Positions 11,150-23,472 of a DNA stretch of 64,000 bases are shown in pieces (positions within the stretch are counted from its first letter, which is position 1; the number at the start of each line of letters is the position of its first letter). The position numbers and the translations under genes were made by a program. Below the pieces are notes generated by a model, which saw only the letters and a list, made by a program, of their open reading frames with translations, was not told the origin of the DNA and searched no databases. Source of the stretch: Sphaerosporella brunnea (taxonomy: Eukaryota > Ascomycota > Pezizomycetes > Pezizales > Pyronemataceae); assembly GCA_008704415.1 (NCBI GenBank), contig VXIS01000042.1:62001-126000 (forward strand), in the 5' to 3' direction.

Positions 11150-12416
11150 TCATCGATGCACAATCTGTACATCGCACCCTTCGAGGAGCTCCAGCACCTT
11201 CTTCTCGCCCACCTGCATCTCGGTACAAATCTCATCAAAGCTACTGCCTCCCTTCAAGAACGTCGCCAACTTTGCCGGCACGGGCATGCTGGCGGCGTTG
11301 GTAGCGACGGGGTACTTGTGAACTCTATAGATGACGCCCTTTACGATTCCGAAGCCGATGAAGCGGCGGACATCGATGCCCTTCAACCGCGGAAAATGGT
11401 CGATGCACCATTTCTTCAGCGTGACGCCCTGGCTCAGCGAGCAGTACAGCGCAAACACATCCGAGAACGCGATTTTTGTGCTCTCGGACGAGCGGACGTA
11501 GTTGATGCATTCCTCTTGCATCTGCGTGTCGGCGAGCAGCGAAGAGATGTCCGCCGTGACCGCGTATATGCCCGAGAATGCGAAGATGTCGACCAGGGTT
11601 AGACAGCCATAGTACAGCAGGTGCGAAATCGCCTTTTTGGTGAGTGCGTAGTCGGCGTCCGCTAACTCGCTGATTCGCCGCACGCTGTTAATCCCGTCGA
11701 TGTGCGGTACGATCTTTTGCATTGTTAGGTCCCAGGTTGCATCCATGAGCAGCTCGAGCTGCACGGTTGAGACCGGGACGTGCCAGGCTTTGACTGGCGG
11801 CGGAGGGGCGTAGGTCGGGAAGAGCTTGATGTTGATAGTATTGGACTCGTCTGCTTCCATCAGCAGGTGACACCCGGGCAGGCAAGGGTAGCGCACTGAT
11901 AGGTATCATGCACTCGGAGTAATTATTCAAGTCCTCCAGGACCTGTTCGATAAGAGCATAAACGCTCGCACGGGTAACCTCGTTGCTCAAAAAGCCGCTC
12001 TGTTCCTCGAGCGCCTTGAAAAGCTTTGCAAGTTTCCGGACCACACTTTTGTACGTGCTGAACTCTGCATCTTCATCCAGCACAACGGCAAAGTTGAAGA
12101 TGAACTCGTTCCGCTCGTACCGCCGGTCCTCGAGGCATACCGGATACCCCAGCAGCCGGTATTTGTTCGTGCAGATAGTCACCAGCCGGTCGCAGAGTTC
12201 TTGCTTCGGGATTATGTGGGAGCTGATGTGGTCGAAGTCGATGAGCGGTGGCGGATCGGTGCTGGGTGGCGGCGAGGGCGTTATCGACCCGTCGGGTACT
12301 TGGTGGAGTACTTGCGGGCCTGGGCGGTGTCAATTGGCACGACTCTGTTGGGGGAGGGGGGGTTGGGAGTGACCTCTCTCGTGGTGGAAAATGGCGAAGA
12401 AAATCGACTTGATCAT
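11150..12416 (-). CDS. NPR2: Nitrogen permease regulator 2 (NPRL2 homologue)
   Basis: Three exons: 12416-12374, 12319-11897 and 11850-11150, giving 388 residues, close to human NPRL2 (380). Exon 1 encodes MIKSIFFAIFHHERG; the 54-nt intron ends CCCAG and the join yields HERGPQVLHQVPDGSI, then LIDFDHISSHIIPKQELCDR, all strong Npr2 signatures. Intron 2 joins ECMIPI to ESNTINIKLFP; two acceptors three bases apart are possible (gaag or gcag). Residues 1-150 should form the Longin domain, the rest winged helices. Npr2 with Npr3 and Iml1 forms SEACIT/GATOR1, a GTPase-activating complex that inhibits TORC1 at the vacuole when amino acids or nitrogen are scarce. It is divergent from urease. Confidence 0.92.
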
Positions 12417-12736
12417 TTGGCGCGGGTGGAGAGCGGCGCGGGTGAAGGAGTGGGGTGGATGTTCAGACAATCAAATGCAATTCCTGCTGAATCCATTCAA
12501 TCCACCTCGTCATCATTACAGTGTCGCGGTGAGCATCAAGGCTACAGGCACCCGCGATGCTTAATCAACCAACCCGCATAAATTCACGTCGGAGGAAAGA
12601 AGCATCCACCACCCAGATGCCTGGCCATCATCCACTATATCCACTGCAGCCATCCAGCATCGCTTGCCCATAAATCCCTCCTTCTCCTCATCTCGCCTGG
12701 TTGCCTGAGTTCGCCTTGCCCATCCCACCGCCCACC
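12417..12736. promoter_or_regulatory. Shared promoter region NPR2 / urease
   Basis: A 320-bp gap separates the divergent start codons of NPR2 (12416, minus) and urease (12737, plus), so both promoters must lie here or overlap the genes. I see CT-rich blocks, but I cannot assign specific binding sites. Candidate GATA-factor cores (GATA or TATC) can be looked for here, since such factors control urease in other fungi. Confidence 0.5.
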
Positions 12737-15358
12737 ATGCATCTGGTCCCCCGCGAGGTAAAAGCAGCACCAGCTTCGCACAGAGCTCAACTGACACCCC
12801 CCACAGCTCGACAAGCTCGTAATCTCGCAAGTCGGCTTCCTCGCCCAGCGCCGTCTCGCGCGCGGCATAAAACTGAACCAGGTGGAAGCGACAGCCCTGA
12901 TCGCGAACAACCTGCAAGAGCTGATCCGCGATGGCACGCACACCGTGGCCTCGCTGCAAAGCTACGGCAAGACGATGCTTGGGCGTCGCCACGTGCTGCC
13001 GTCTGTTGCCTCGTTGCTCACCGAGATCCAGGTCGAGGGTACCTTCCAGGACGGCACGTATCTAGTAACTATCCACGACCCCATCAGCAGCGACGACGGC
13101 AATCTTGAGGCCGCACTCTACGGCTCCTTCCTGCCGGTGCCCGACCAGGACAAATTCCCGCTTCCAGACCCGGAGGTGTACGCCGCAGAGCGGCAACCAG
13201 GCGCTGTAATCGCCGCGAAGACGAAAAAAAAAATCGTGTTGAACCCCTGTCGGAAGCGGTGCCAGCTGCGCGTTACGAACAAGGGGGATAGGCCCGTACA
13301 GATCGGGAGCCACTACCACTTCATCGAGACTAACCCTTTGCTCGAGTTTGATCGCGTCCAGGCATATGGCTACCGCCTCGACATCCCCGCTGGAACCGCG
13401 GTCAGGTTTGAGCCGGGTGATTCGAAGACTGTGACGTTGGTTGAGATCGCGGGTGCGAAGGTTATTCGCGGTGGTAATTGCTTTGCGTCTGGTGTCGTGG
13501 ATTTGAACCGTGCGGAGGAGATCGTGGAGAAGCTGAAGAAGTGTGGGTTTGCGCATGTTGAGGCGCCTGCGGTGCCGCCGGAGCGGGCCATGGTGGCCGC
13601 TATGGGGTGCACTATGGAGCGCACGGCTTATGCGGCGATGTATGGTCCCACTGCGGATGACTTGGTCAGGCTGGGTGACACGGAGCTGTGGGTCAAGATC
13701 GAGAAGGATTTCACGGTTTATGGTGACGAGTGCAAGTTCGGCGGCGGAAAGACGCTACGTGAAGGTATGGGTCAGGCATCGGGCCGGAGTGATGTCGAGT
13801 GCTTGGACATGGTCATCACCAACGCCGTTGTCGTGGACTACACCGGCATCTACAAGGCCGACATTGGAGTCAAGAGCGGGTACATCGTGGGCATAGGAAA
13901 GGCCGGCAATCCCGACATCATGGACGGAGTTACAGAGGGTATGACCGTTGGCAGCAACACTGATGTGATTGCTGGTGAGGGAAAGATTCTGACATACGGA
14001 GCGATGGACTCGCATGTATGTTGCCCCAGCTATTGCCGTATCCAAGCTCACCAAGTGATCAGGTCCACTTCATTTGTCCTCAACAAGCAATCGAGGCCCT
14101 CTCTTCCGGAGTCACGACAATCCTCGGCGGTGGTACCGGCCCCAGCACGGGCACCAACGCCACGACCTGCACTCCTTCCGCCACGTACATCCGGGCGATG
14201 ATGCAAGCGACAGACTCGATCCCTCTCAACATCGGAATCACAGGCAAGGGCAACGACTGCGGCGCAATCGGCCTTCAAGAGCAGTGCATGGCCGGTGTTG
14301 TCGGTCTCAAGCTCCACGAAGACTGGGGTTCCACTCCGGCAGCAATCGACACCTGTCTCGGCGTCTGCGACGAATTCGATGTGCAATGTCTAATTCACAC
14401 CGACACACTCAACGAATCCGGCTTCGTAGAGCAAACCATCGGCGCCTTCAAGGGCCGCACAATCCATACCTACCACACCGAGGGTGCAGGAGGCGGACAC
14501 GCTCCCGATATCATCTCCGTCGTGCAGCACCTCAACGTTCTCCCTTCGTCTACCAACCCGACGAGGCCATTCACCAGGAACACGCTGGACGAGCACTTGG
14601 ACATGCTGATGGTCTGCCACCACCTGAGCAAGAATATCCCCGAGGACGTTGCCTTCGCCGAGTCTCGCATCCGCGCCGAAACCATCGCGGCGGAAGACGT
14701 GCTGCACGACATGGGCGCAATCAGCATGATGTCCTCGGACTCGCAAGCCATGGGCCGCTGCGGCGAGGTGATCCTGCGCACTTGGAAGACGGCATCAAAG
14801 AACAAGGTGCAGCGGGGCACGCTGCCCGAAGACGAAGGCACCGGTGCAGATAACTTCCGCGTGCGGAGGTACATCGCCAAGTATACCATCAACCCGGCCA
14901 TTTCTCACGGAATGGGCCACTTGATCGGCTCCATTGAACCGGGTAAGCTGGCAGACCTGGTGCTGTGGACGCCCGCAAACTTCGGCGCGAAGCCGGACAT
15001 GGTGCTCAAGAGCGGCTTCGTGGCGTACGCGCAGATGGGGGATCCCAATGCTAGCATCCCCAGCGTCCAGCCCATCATCGGCCGCGAAATGTTCGCGGCT
15101 CGCTGCGCACCCGCCAGCGTGCTGTTTGTGAGCGAGTACTCCCTCGTACACAACATTGTGCAGAGCTACGGCCTGCTGAAGCGCCTCGAGGCGGTGAAGG
15201 GTTGCAGGAACCTGGGCAAGACGGACATGAAGCTCAACGATGCGATGCCGCGGATGCGGGTGGATCCCGAGAGCTATGTAGTGGAGGCGGACGGCGTAGA
15301 GTGCAAGGCGGAGCCCAGCGATGTGTTGCCGCTTACACAGGGGTACTTTTTGTATTAG
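12737..15358 (+). CDS. Urease (single-chain fungal type)
   Basis: Three exons: 12737-12757, 12807-14015 and 14063-15358, encoding 841 residues. The 7-residue first exon (MHLVPRE) splices to [20 protein letters not shown]. Gamma-, beta- and alpha-like parts follow in the usual order of plant/fungal ureases. Active-site residues all appear: nickel ligands H410 and H412 (the second intron falls inside the HVH motif), carbamylated lysine K493 in [10 protein letters not shown]522, H548 in [15 protein letters not shown], the flap cysteine C595 in MVCHHL, and D636 in [10 protein letters not shown]. The enzyme hydrolyses urea to ammonia and carbamate in the cytosol and needs nickel-inserting accessory proteins, which are not in this window. 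It looks intact. Confidence 0.97.
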
Positions 15359-15447
15359 GATGTGTCTGTCTATTCCAGGTATTCTGGTCTAGAATAGGCT
15401 AGGCATGGGTTCATGAATCAAAGGGTATGCCGCCCTGCAATCAAATA

Positions 15448-16622
15448 TCAGTAAGGAGCGTGCCGTAGCTTCTTCTCGTCCTTGCTCTTTTTGTTTTTCT
15501 TCTTGGTTTTCTCTTTCTTTTGTGGCGCGGACTCCTCTGCCACTTCCATCGCCGCCACCACGTCTTCTGTTGGTGGTCGCCACGCCTTAACAATACCGTC
15601 CTCACCGCCGGTAAATATCGTGCTCGTCTGCACTCGTCAGCCGCTCCTCCTTAGCCGCACCACCGGGGAGCACTCACCGCAACATCCACCTTCACGTCTC
15701 TACACACCTCCTCCCCGTGTCCTCCCAGCAGCCTAAACCCACCGCTTCCCCACACACCACACCTATCCAGCGGTACCAGATCAACCCACTGGCCGGCCAT
15801 ACTTCCAGCCACAACCCACGCATCCCCTTCCCCGCGGGGTAGTAAATCAACCACATACTCACACCCCTCCACCGCCTTCCTCACATCGCCAAGCTTATAA
15901 TCCCTCCCATTCCCCTCCTCCTCCCCATCCTGCGAGTATATCGCCAACACCTCATCATGGCTCTTCGCCCACATCTCCCCCCCGCCCAAAAATCCAAGCT
16001 TGTGCACACTCCCGTGGTTGGTGACGGACACCACTGCGCCCTCCACCTCGTCGTCGCCTTCACCACCCCTCCCTGCCGCCGCGGAAAGCGAAAAAACGTT
16101 GACATACCCATCCGTACCACCCGACACCACCCTCCCCGCCGAAGACGAAAAACCGAGAGCTGTCACATCGTCACTGTGAGAGTCTTTATACGCCCGCACC
16201 GGCGCGCGGCTGTTGCGGCTGTCGTAGATGTAGACGGCGCCGGTGCATGTGCTTTCGTTTTGCAGCGTGCCGGCGGACACCAGCCCTGCGCCTGCGTGCG
16301 CTGCTAATGATGAGACTGGGGAGGCAACGGGGATTTTTCCGGCGAGCGAGGAGGCGCGAAGGTCGTAGTGGTGGATTGAGCCGTCTTCGCCCGAGGTCAG
16401 GAGGGATGTCGGGGAGAGCGTGCTGAGAAGTGTGTGTGTGGGTGAGCTGGAGAGGGATTGCTGGGTCTGTAGCGTGCTGGGGGAGAGGACGTGGAGGGTT
16501 TGCGTGGAGGTTAGGGCGCAGATGTGGGATGGGGTGAGGGCGATGGAGAAGATGTAGGAGCCTGTGGGCGAGGGAGGGACGAGAGCGCTCGAGGCGAGCG
16601 CCGTGATGGGGGTGCGCGACAT
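15448..16622 (-). CDS. WD40-repeat protein, WDR89-like
   Basis: Two exons (16622-15678 and 15627-15448), 374 residues. The start at 16622 has an A at -3; no better ATG lies upstream in frame. The intron is GTGAGT...TGCAG, joining KVDVA to TSTIFTGGEDG. WD-type repeats are visible as S/T-GGEDG or SGGTDG turns followed by strand residues: LLTSGEDGSIHHYDLR, DVTALGFSSSAGRVVSGGTD (with GYVNVFSL next), IFTGGEDGIVKAW. The C-terminus is a Lys/Glu-rich basic tail (KKEKTKKKNKKSKDEKK) that could be a nuclear or nucleolar signal. Closest by layout are WDR89-type proteins; their role is poorly known. The stop lies about 90 bases from the urease stop, so the two genes are convergent. Confidence 0.78.
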
Positions 16623-17548
16623 TGTTGTTGCGATATCACAGTTGGTGAGATGAAGGGTCAAGATGTTAGAAATTTTGAGGGTTTGGGTTGGCGGCGCGGG
16701 CAGGGTTCTAACTAACGTGCGCGTGGCGGGTCTAGTGTATGGTCCGTGCGCACAGGGCAGCGCTTACATAAGCTGATTTCTTCAACGGCAGGTTGCACTT
16801 CACTATTACATATGACATCCACGGGAGCTTCACGGGCCCTTGCGTCGTCGTAGGGGTTGGAGGACTAAATTGCAACGGGCAGGCTGCATTGCACAGAAGA
16901 TGCTGTGACATGCCCACGGAGGTACAACAATACATGCACATAGGCGTGGATAATAACTAACGGCACAGAGCTCATACCGATCGATGGCGGACCTCAGCAC
17001 AGGTTTTCGATTATCTGCTTCAGATATAACTGATTGGAGCCTGGTTGATGCGAAGACTTGGTCAAGGGCATGCAACAGTACACATTTCAACAAGTACTGC
17101 AACTCCAGTTGCAGCTGGCGGGACACCGGCGGCTTCCTGCAGCTTCAAGACTCGAGGGCGGGGTAGAAGCGCTGACCTTCGTGCCACTGCTTGCTGCTTG
17201 CTGCCAATGTTGGCTCTGCCGTCCGAAGGTGGTACAGTAAACAGAGTTGTGAACGGGAGATTGAGTGCTTCGAGGGGACGCTGCAGTCCGAGGTGGATAC
17301 ACGTACGAGGGCGAAGTGTAAACATACTGGTGGCATAACGTCCAGGATCCAGTATGAATATATGAGAATGCACTCTTGTTAACATTCCTAAGAGCAATGC
17401 TGAGGATTTCTGTGGTAGTCTCGCTAAGCTCGTCTTCTTCAGGACCATTTCATGGGAATTGTGACCATTGAAGCGTCTTGAAGCCATCCTGACCCCTCTC
17501 TTCTTCCCCACCCCAATCACAAGCATCTCAGCCAAACACCGGTGCACA
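16623..17548. other. Intergenic spacer
   Basis: Holds the divergent upstream regions of the WD40 gene and the protease pseudogene. No gene is supported; the long minus-strand frame over 17062-17718 overlaps the protease signal-peptide exon and has no recognisable content. Confidence 0.45.
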
Positions 17549-20405
17549 ATGCAACTCCTCTTGTTGGTCTGTCTCGCGATCTCGCTGTCTTCAACCGCTG
17601 GACAGGCGGACGTCTCATGGAACAACAACGACAATGACATAGTGGGAGGGCGGTTCATCATCGAGTTTGCGGATCCCGTAGGTCTTCGGAAGAGAGCACC
17701 ACTCCCTCGTCGGTTCACCCGCTCACTGGATGTCCAGCATCTGGATGTTTTTTACAACTCGCTTCGTGCCAGTGGAATCATTGCTACCCCACGGCTCAAC
17801 ATCACCTCAGATGTTTTTGACGGTATTTCGCTGCACGTGGAAAACTCCGCCCAGATCGAAGGCCTGAAGGCTGTTGGAGACATCAAGAACGTGTGGCCTG
17901 TGCGGAGGTGAGTGAGCCTGCGTATGTCCTGGTTATTCGAGGTTCCTCACTTGTACAAAGGCTGGCCAAACCGAAGCCTATCATCCACGCCGTTGGGGAC
18001 AAGGCCAAGGCAGTCTGGAATTCCCACGAGAACACCGGCGTGCTGGATCTGCATGCAAAGGGAATACTCGGCGAAGGTGCAACTGTGGCTATTGTAAGTC
18101 TTCCCCCAGAGCGTTCTGACCAGCAGTGCTGACATCCACAGGTCGATACTGGTATGCCAGTTGCAAACTTCTAGAAGACAATGTTTCAAGCTGACTTGCT
18201 GCAGGAATTCACTACAACCATCCTAGTCTGGGCGGTTGATTCGGTCCGCTTCAAGGTTGCTGGTGGCACTGATATCGTCGGTGATGATTACTATGGGCAG
18301 GCTTTCTTTCCGGATCCCGATCCAATGGGTGTCACCGGTCACCGCACACATGTAGCAGGAATTGTGGCTGCCAGTGATGATGCCAACTTCGTCTCTGTTG
18401 CTCCCAAGGTACGTTCTCAAATCCAAATCAGGGACCAGTTCTGACAGCCATAGGCCAAGCTGCTAGCCTACAAAGTGTTCGGGAACATCTACAACTTCAC
18501 CGCGGACGATGCTTTAGTTGCCGCTTTTGTCAAAGCCTATGACGACGGTGCGGACGTGATCAATGCATCCCTTGGGATTCCGTCTGGCTGGCCTGAAGGT
18601 CCATGAGCTTCCATCGCTTCCAGATTAGTAGACCGAGGTGTCTTTATCTCAATTTCTGCAGGAAACGATGGAGCTACGGGTCCCTGGTATGCTAGTTCTG
18701 GTTCCACGGGCACTGAGGTTCTTTCAGTTGGCTCAATCGACACTGAAGCCTTTTGGCGTTCAACGCATCGGTGACTAAATCCTCTGGCAAGGCAGATGTC
18801 AGCTACCTTGCCACTCAACTTAAGTCAACGGCACTGCCACTATCTATGCCACGTCTAAGGATATAGAGGTGCTTGATGACGCCTGCAAATCCCTCCCCGA
18901 CAACACCCCAGATCTTTCCAACTACCTCGTCCTCGTCCGCCGCGGAAGCTGCACCTTCGGTGTGAAGGGAAAGAACGCCGTCGCCGCAGGCGCAAATTGG
19001 ATCTGGTTCTATAACCAGCCGGATATGGCGCCTCGTTACCCGACAATCCAAGGCCCAGTCTCGAAGGGAAGCGCCATGATCAGCGCGGCCGACGGCGAAG
19101 CCGTCGTCAAGGAGCTCGCAGTAGGTAAAAATGTTACCGTCAGCTTCAAGAACAAATCTCCGTTTTTTCTGCCTAACGAACTCACCGGCGGAAAGGTCTC
19201 TGTGTTCACATCCTGAGGTCCTACTAATGAAGCTGGGATCTAGCCTGAGATTTCCACTCCCGGTGGTAATATCTATAGCACTTACCCGCTGGCGCTTGGT
19301 GGCCACACCATTTTCTCTGGCACCTCCCTGTCCGCTCCCTACGCTACCGGCGTGGCTGCGTTATACATCGGCCGAGCCGGTGTGCGCTCCAAGCTTGGGG
19401 CCGCAGGCATAAAGGAGCTCAAAGCCAAGCTCATCACCTCTGGAAACTTGGTAAACTTCAACAACGGGGCATCAACAAGCACCAAGTACCTGGCGCCGGT
19501 AGCACAGCAAGGAGGCGGGTATATCAACGCCAAAAAGGTATTCTATGACACCAGCGTCTTTCCCGGAAAACTCGAGCTGAACGATACACAATATTTCCGT
19601 GGGGAGCACTACATCAACATCCACAACAAAGGAAGGCAGGAAGTTTCCTACACACTTTCGCATGAGGCTGCGGGGACTATCAACTCTTTCAGGCCTGGCT
19701 ACATCGACCCGCAGATCTTCCCTCCAACGTTTGTAAACGGTACCGCAACGGTACCGTTTTCCACCACCAGACTCACTGTCAAACTGGGAGCAACAAGCAG
19801 AGTCAAAATCACCTTCACCCCACCTTCCATTTCCTCTGACCTCTTCCCCATCTATAGCGGCGCAATCCTAATCACCGGTTCCAACGGCGATACTCTTTTG
19901 ATCCCATACCTAGGGGTCAGTGGGAAGATGTCCACAATCCCGATCTGGGACCTTACCAAAGGCGAGCCACGATTCCTCGACAACTCGAGCGGGGATCCCC
20001 TCACCGCCATCAGAAACTTCACGCTGAAGGGCCGGGACCGGCCCGCGGCAGTTCTGTTCAGCCGTTTTGGCGCCGTTGAGAACCGCTGGGACATTGTCTC
20101 CGCGAACTGGAGCGAAGGCCTGTGGACATATCCATCCGCCTGTGGAGGGAAAGAACAGCTTTGTGGGCGCTGTTTTTGATGCGTACAATGACATCTTGTT
20201 CCCGACTACTTACACCCCCAGAAATGACCCGCTGGGCGCGTATAACCGTACTTACGCGTGGAGCGGAGCGTTGACGAACGGAACTGTGATCAGCCGCGGG
20301 ACTTATAAAATGTTGCTTAGTACCCTCAAGCCGTACGGAGTCAAGACGAGGAACGGAGATTGGCAGAGCAAGTTATCGGAGCCGATCACGGTCGTGGGAG
20401 GTTAA
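17549..20405 (+). pseudogene. Decayed subtilisin-like protease with PA domain
   Basis: Remnant of a secreted S8 subtilase of roughly 900 residues. In order: signal peptide (MQLLLLVCLAISLSS), I9-like propeptide, catalytic Asp (IVDTG), catalytic His region GHRTHVAGI (usual GHGTH, with Gly changed to Arg), oxyanion-hole Asn (SAGNDG), PA insert (about 18869-19216), catalytic Ser (GTSLSAPYATGVAAL) and a C-terminal Fn3-like domain. Four or more introns are still recognisable. Lesions: in-frame TGA at 18237-18239, frameshift near 18249, TGA at 18604-18606, frame changes about 18755-18840, TGA at 19214-19216 (where subtilases have the Trp of SSWGPT), TAG at 19241-19243, and a frameshift near 20145. 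The 3' part continues in frame to a stop near 20405. It cannot make an active enzyme. Confidence 0.85.
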
Positions 20406-21162
20406 AGGAATGGATGGGATCTAGTGTGTGATACCGAATATGTGGCAGCTTCTTGTATAAAGAAGCATTTACACGCGAAATTGAGTGCTTGCTGTACATC
20501 TCGTTCGAAAGTGGAGACTCCATAAAATCTCTTGCGTGAATCTAGATTACTCCCATACTAGCTGGAAACTCGGCGGTTCTTTTCTCAGCAAAACAGCACT
20601 CCCCAATACTGTCGAGTGACAAGTTGTGATGCACACAACAGCGACTCTTAACCGGTGGTGGTAGGCAAAAAACTCACCCTGGAAAGAAAACCCCCGGAAG
20701 CAAGTTCATGTTAATCGTCCACCGTGGTGTTTTTCTGTGTCCAGCTCAATTGCTTCTCTCATCACCAGTCATTGCTTTCTGTCTTTTCTGTCTTACACAG
20801 TGTTAACGAATTAGCTAAGTCACGAGGGTGCTACTATCATGCATCTTCTGTCAGGGTGCTAACTTACTTGCAGGATATCTACTCTAGATAATCAAGGTTA
20901 GATGTCTAACGACCATGATAACAAACGCGGCCAGGTCCGGTACTCTAGTATTCATTGATGCCGAAGCTGAAGAGCAGTTTGGTAGATGCATAAGCACGGC
21001 TATTCTCATCCCGACCGCCTTCTCCAAAGGGGCCAAGTAAGCATGTACAACACCTCCAGTAATTACTTCATTTCACCTTGAATGCTCGGCGTCAACAGAG
21101 CCTCCGCCACAACCACAACCACCTGGTCGCAAAGCTGCTTTTCTTCTTACACGACAACCACT
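20406..21162. other. Intergenic spacer upstream of verprolin
   Basis: No gene or repeat recognised. It contains the 3' flank of the protease remnant and the promoter region of the verprolin gene, with CT-rich patches near 20745-20800. Confidence 0.4.
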
Positions 21163-22370
21163 ATGCCAGCTCCTCCTCCTCCCCCGCCACCCCCGCCTCC
21201 ACCGCCTGGCTTTGGCGGTCCTCCACCTCCACCTCCACCCGGCGGGCCTCCTCGCCTTAAGGTCGGCGGCACGGCCAACCGTGTACTGCCTTCCCTGTCG
21301 TTTTTCTCCTCCAACCACATCTAACCCGCGTCTAGGGAGCTTTAAACAGCGACATCGCGAAAGGAGTCAGGCTCAAAAAGGCTGTAACCAACGATCGAAG
21401 CGCGCCCAAAATCGACGAGAAGCCATCTGGGGGAGGAGTAGTTGCCGGCGCACCACCTGTTCCTGGCGCACCACCGCGAGGCGCTAACAGTGTCGCCAAC
21501 CGTGCCCGTAGCAATAGCGAAACCGGCGGTGGTGGCAGCAATGGTGGAGGTTTAGCGGCGGCTCCGCAGCTGGGGGGATTGTTTGCAGGCGGAATGCCGA
21601 AGCTGCGGAGCCGGGGCGGCGGCGTGGATACTGGAGGTATCTTCACGCTCCCCCACTTCCCTCCTTCCAAGCACTAACTGACATGTCACGCGACAGCGAA
21701 CAAAGACTCCTCTTACCTGAGTGACAACGACTCACCACCTCCCGCGCGCGGTGCTCCAAGAGTTCCTACCCTCCGGCCCTCAGGATCTACCCCCAGCTTT
21801 CCAGCAGCAGCACGTAAAACGCCACAGCCCTCAGCACCACGGTTGGCACCTCCACGACCTCCCGCCCCCCCGCCTCCACCTCCTCACCCCCGCGCCCCAG
21901 GACTGAAGAGTCCCAGCCCTACCCCGCCTGCGCCGCCGCCACCAAGGGGTATTCCTCCGCCCCCACCTCCTCCGGCTGTGAGTGGAATAGCCGCCTCAGC
22001 ATTCCAAGCAGCGAAGCGAGCAGTCTCAGCTTCACACGCGCTGCCACCTCCACCCCCGCCGCCGCCAGCAAGTAGGGCGGCGCCCGCTGCTCCACCGCCG
22101 CCTCCCCCTCCTCCCCCAAGTTCTGCACCCCCACCACCCAGTATCTCTGCACCCTCGCCCCCGCCCCCGTCAAGCGCGAGCTATGGGAACTACTCACTCG
22201 CACCCTCGGTGGGTCCCCGCAAGGGAAACAAGATTGTAATCGACGACAGCCGCTGGCGGTTCCAGCCCGAGGCTAATTTCCCGGAGCCCAGACCGTTTGC
22301 GGGCGTGCAGAAGGTGTATAAAAGTGGTAGGGGGAGCAGTGTTCCGTTGGATTTGTCGTTGCTGGATTAG
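21163..22370 (+). CDS. Verprolin/WIP-like actin-binding protein (WH2)
   Basis: Three exons: 21163-21261, 21336-21636 and 21697-22370, 357 residues. The first exon is a polyproline block (MPAPPPPPPPPPPPPGFGG). Exon 2 begins GALNSDIAKGVRLKKAVTND, the WH2 actin-monomer-binding motif (with the LKKA core) at the position typical of WIP/verprolin. Gly/Ser and very Pro-rich segments with PPPP runs follow; these bind SH3 domains and profilin. The C-terminus (RWRFQPEANFPEPRPFAGVQ) matches the WASP WH1-binding end of WIP proteins. It works with WASP and Arp2/3 in cortical actin patches and endocytosis. The donor at 21262 (AAG|GTCGGC) keeps the frame but is less certain than the rest. A possible AATAAA signal lies at 22610-22615. 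Confidence 0.86.
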
Positions 22371-23472
22371 GGATCTGGTGGTGACAAATCTGGAAAGGAG
22401 AAACAGGGAGAGGGAGTTGAGGATGGGAATCCGTGGAGGTGGAAGGGGAGCGTGAGGAAGTGGGTTAGTGGGTGGTGAAGGGGTTAGAATTCTTTTCGTC
22501 GTACTTTTTTTTTTCTTTTTTTTTTTCCTTTTCTTTTTATTGTGCATTATTGCCGGTGTGCCACGAGATTGCATGCGGGGATTTTTGTGATGTAGCTGAA
22601 TTGCTATCAAATAAAGTCAAGTTGATATACTACATCCTTTGTACTCACGCGCAAGCAACGAAGTGAAGTAAACTGACGATTCCGTGATGAGAATGCTTTG
22701 TTGCGTTGACTGTGACTAGAAACAGAGCCCGCTGGGGGTGCGGCAGAAAGGTGGTTGCGAATTGGCATTGTGCGGCCATGCGGGCGGCGGGAGTGCGATG
22801 CCTGGCGGCGTTTCTTCACCTCTGACAATACCACCACCCTTCGGCTGAACAGTTACGCAGTTACGCGAGGTCAAGGAGAACTCTAATGGCGTAATATTGA
22901 ATTTATTTTGCTGCAAATCAGAATTTTTTGGACTCGGCACTCGGCCGCGTGAGTACTTGGACCAGATTGTGGCTTTTCTGGATCTAGGAACTATGCGTTT
23001 GAGTAAGGTTTTAGCCGCCGCTCGTATACAAAATGCGGGACTATGCTGAGGAGAGGGGCATGGACATTGCCGCCGTGAGAAGGAAGGAATGGAGAATCGG
23101 CCAGCCCCGTTGACGGATTTCTACGGAGTGTGGCTTCGAGTTGGAGGCTGTGCATGTGGAAGGCTTGTTTGCGGGCACGCAGCCGCATTGGCGATCACGA
23201 TTCGGCACTCGCGCTGAAAGCCTGAAAGCCTGAAAGAACCCGGTGCAGTATAACGGCGAAGGCGATCATCATCATGGCGGGATGAACAAGCAGCATCAAG
23301 CCGGCCCGACCGCTCAAATTTATCGGTCGCTCCCGAAGCGGCTCTGCGGCAGCCACGCGTTTGTGGTGACACAAACGGTATGCAGACTGCATCTACCCTA
23401 GAGAAAGTCATTTTCTGCTGTTCTGCTTCCATCCCACCACCACCAAGTGAACCACCTCGTCACTAACACACA
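22371..23472. other. Intergenic spacer between verprolin and Alb1
   Basis: 3' flank of verprolin with T-rich tracts (22505-22540) and an AATAAA at 22610-22615, then the upstream region of the Alb1 gene with a small repeated gaaagcctgaaagcctgaaag near 23216-23236. No gene seen. Confidence 0.45.

Noticed and set aside
14048..14853. Long antisense and shifted frames across the urease gene
   Set aside because: They are by-products of the GC-rich codon use of urease, which is intact with all active-site residues on the plus strand.
17062..17718. 218-residue minus-strand frame
   Set aside because: Overlaps the signal-peptide exon of the protease remnant, has no recognised domain and a biased composition.
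21919..22203. Minus-strand frame opposite the polyproline region
   Set aside because: Reverse complement of proline codons always gives long Gly/Ala/Glu-rich frames; verprolin explains the sequence.
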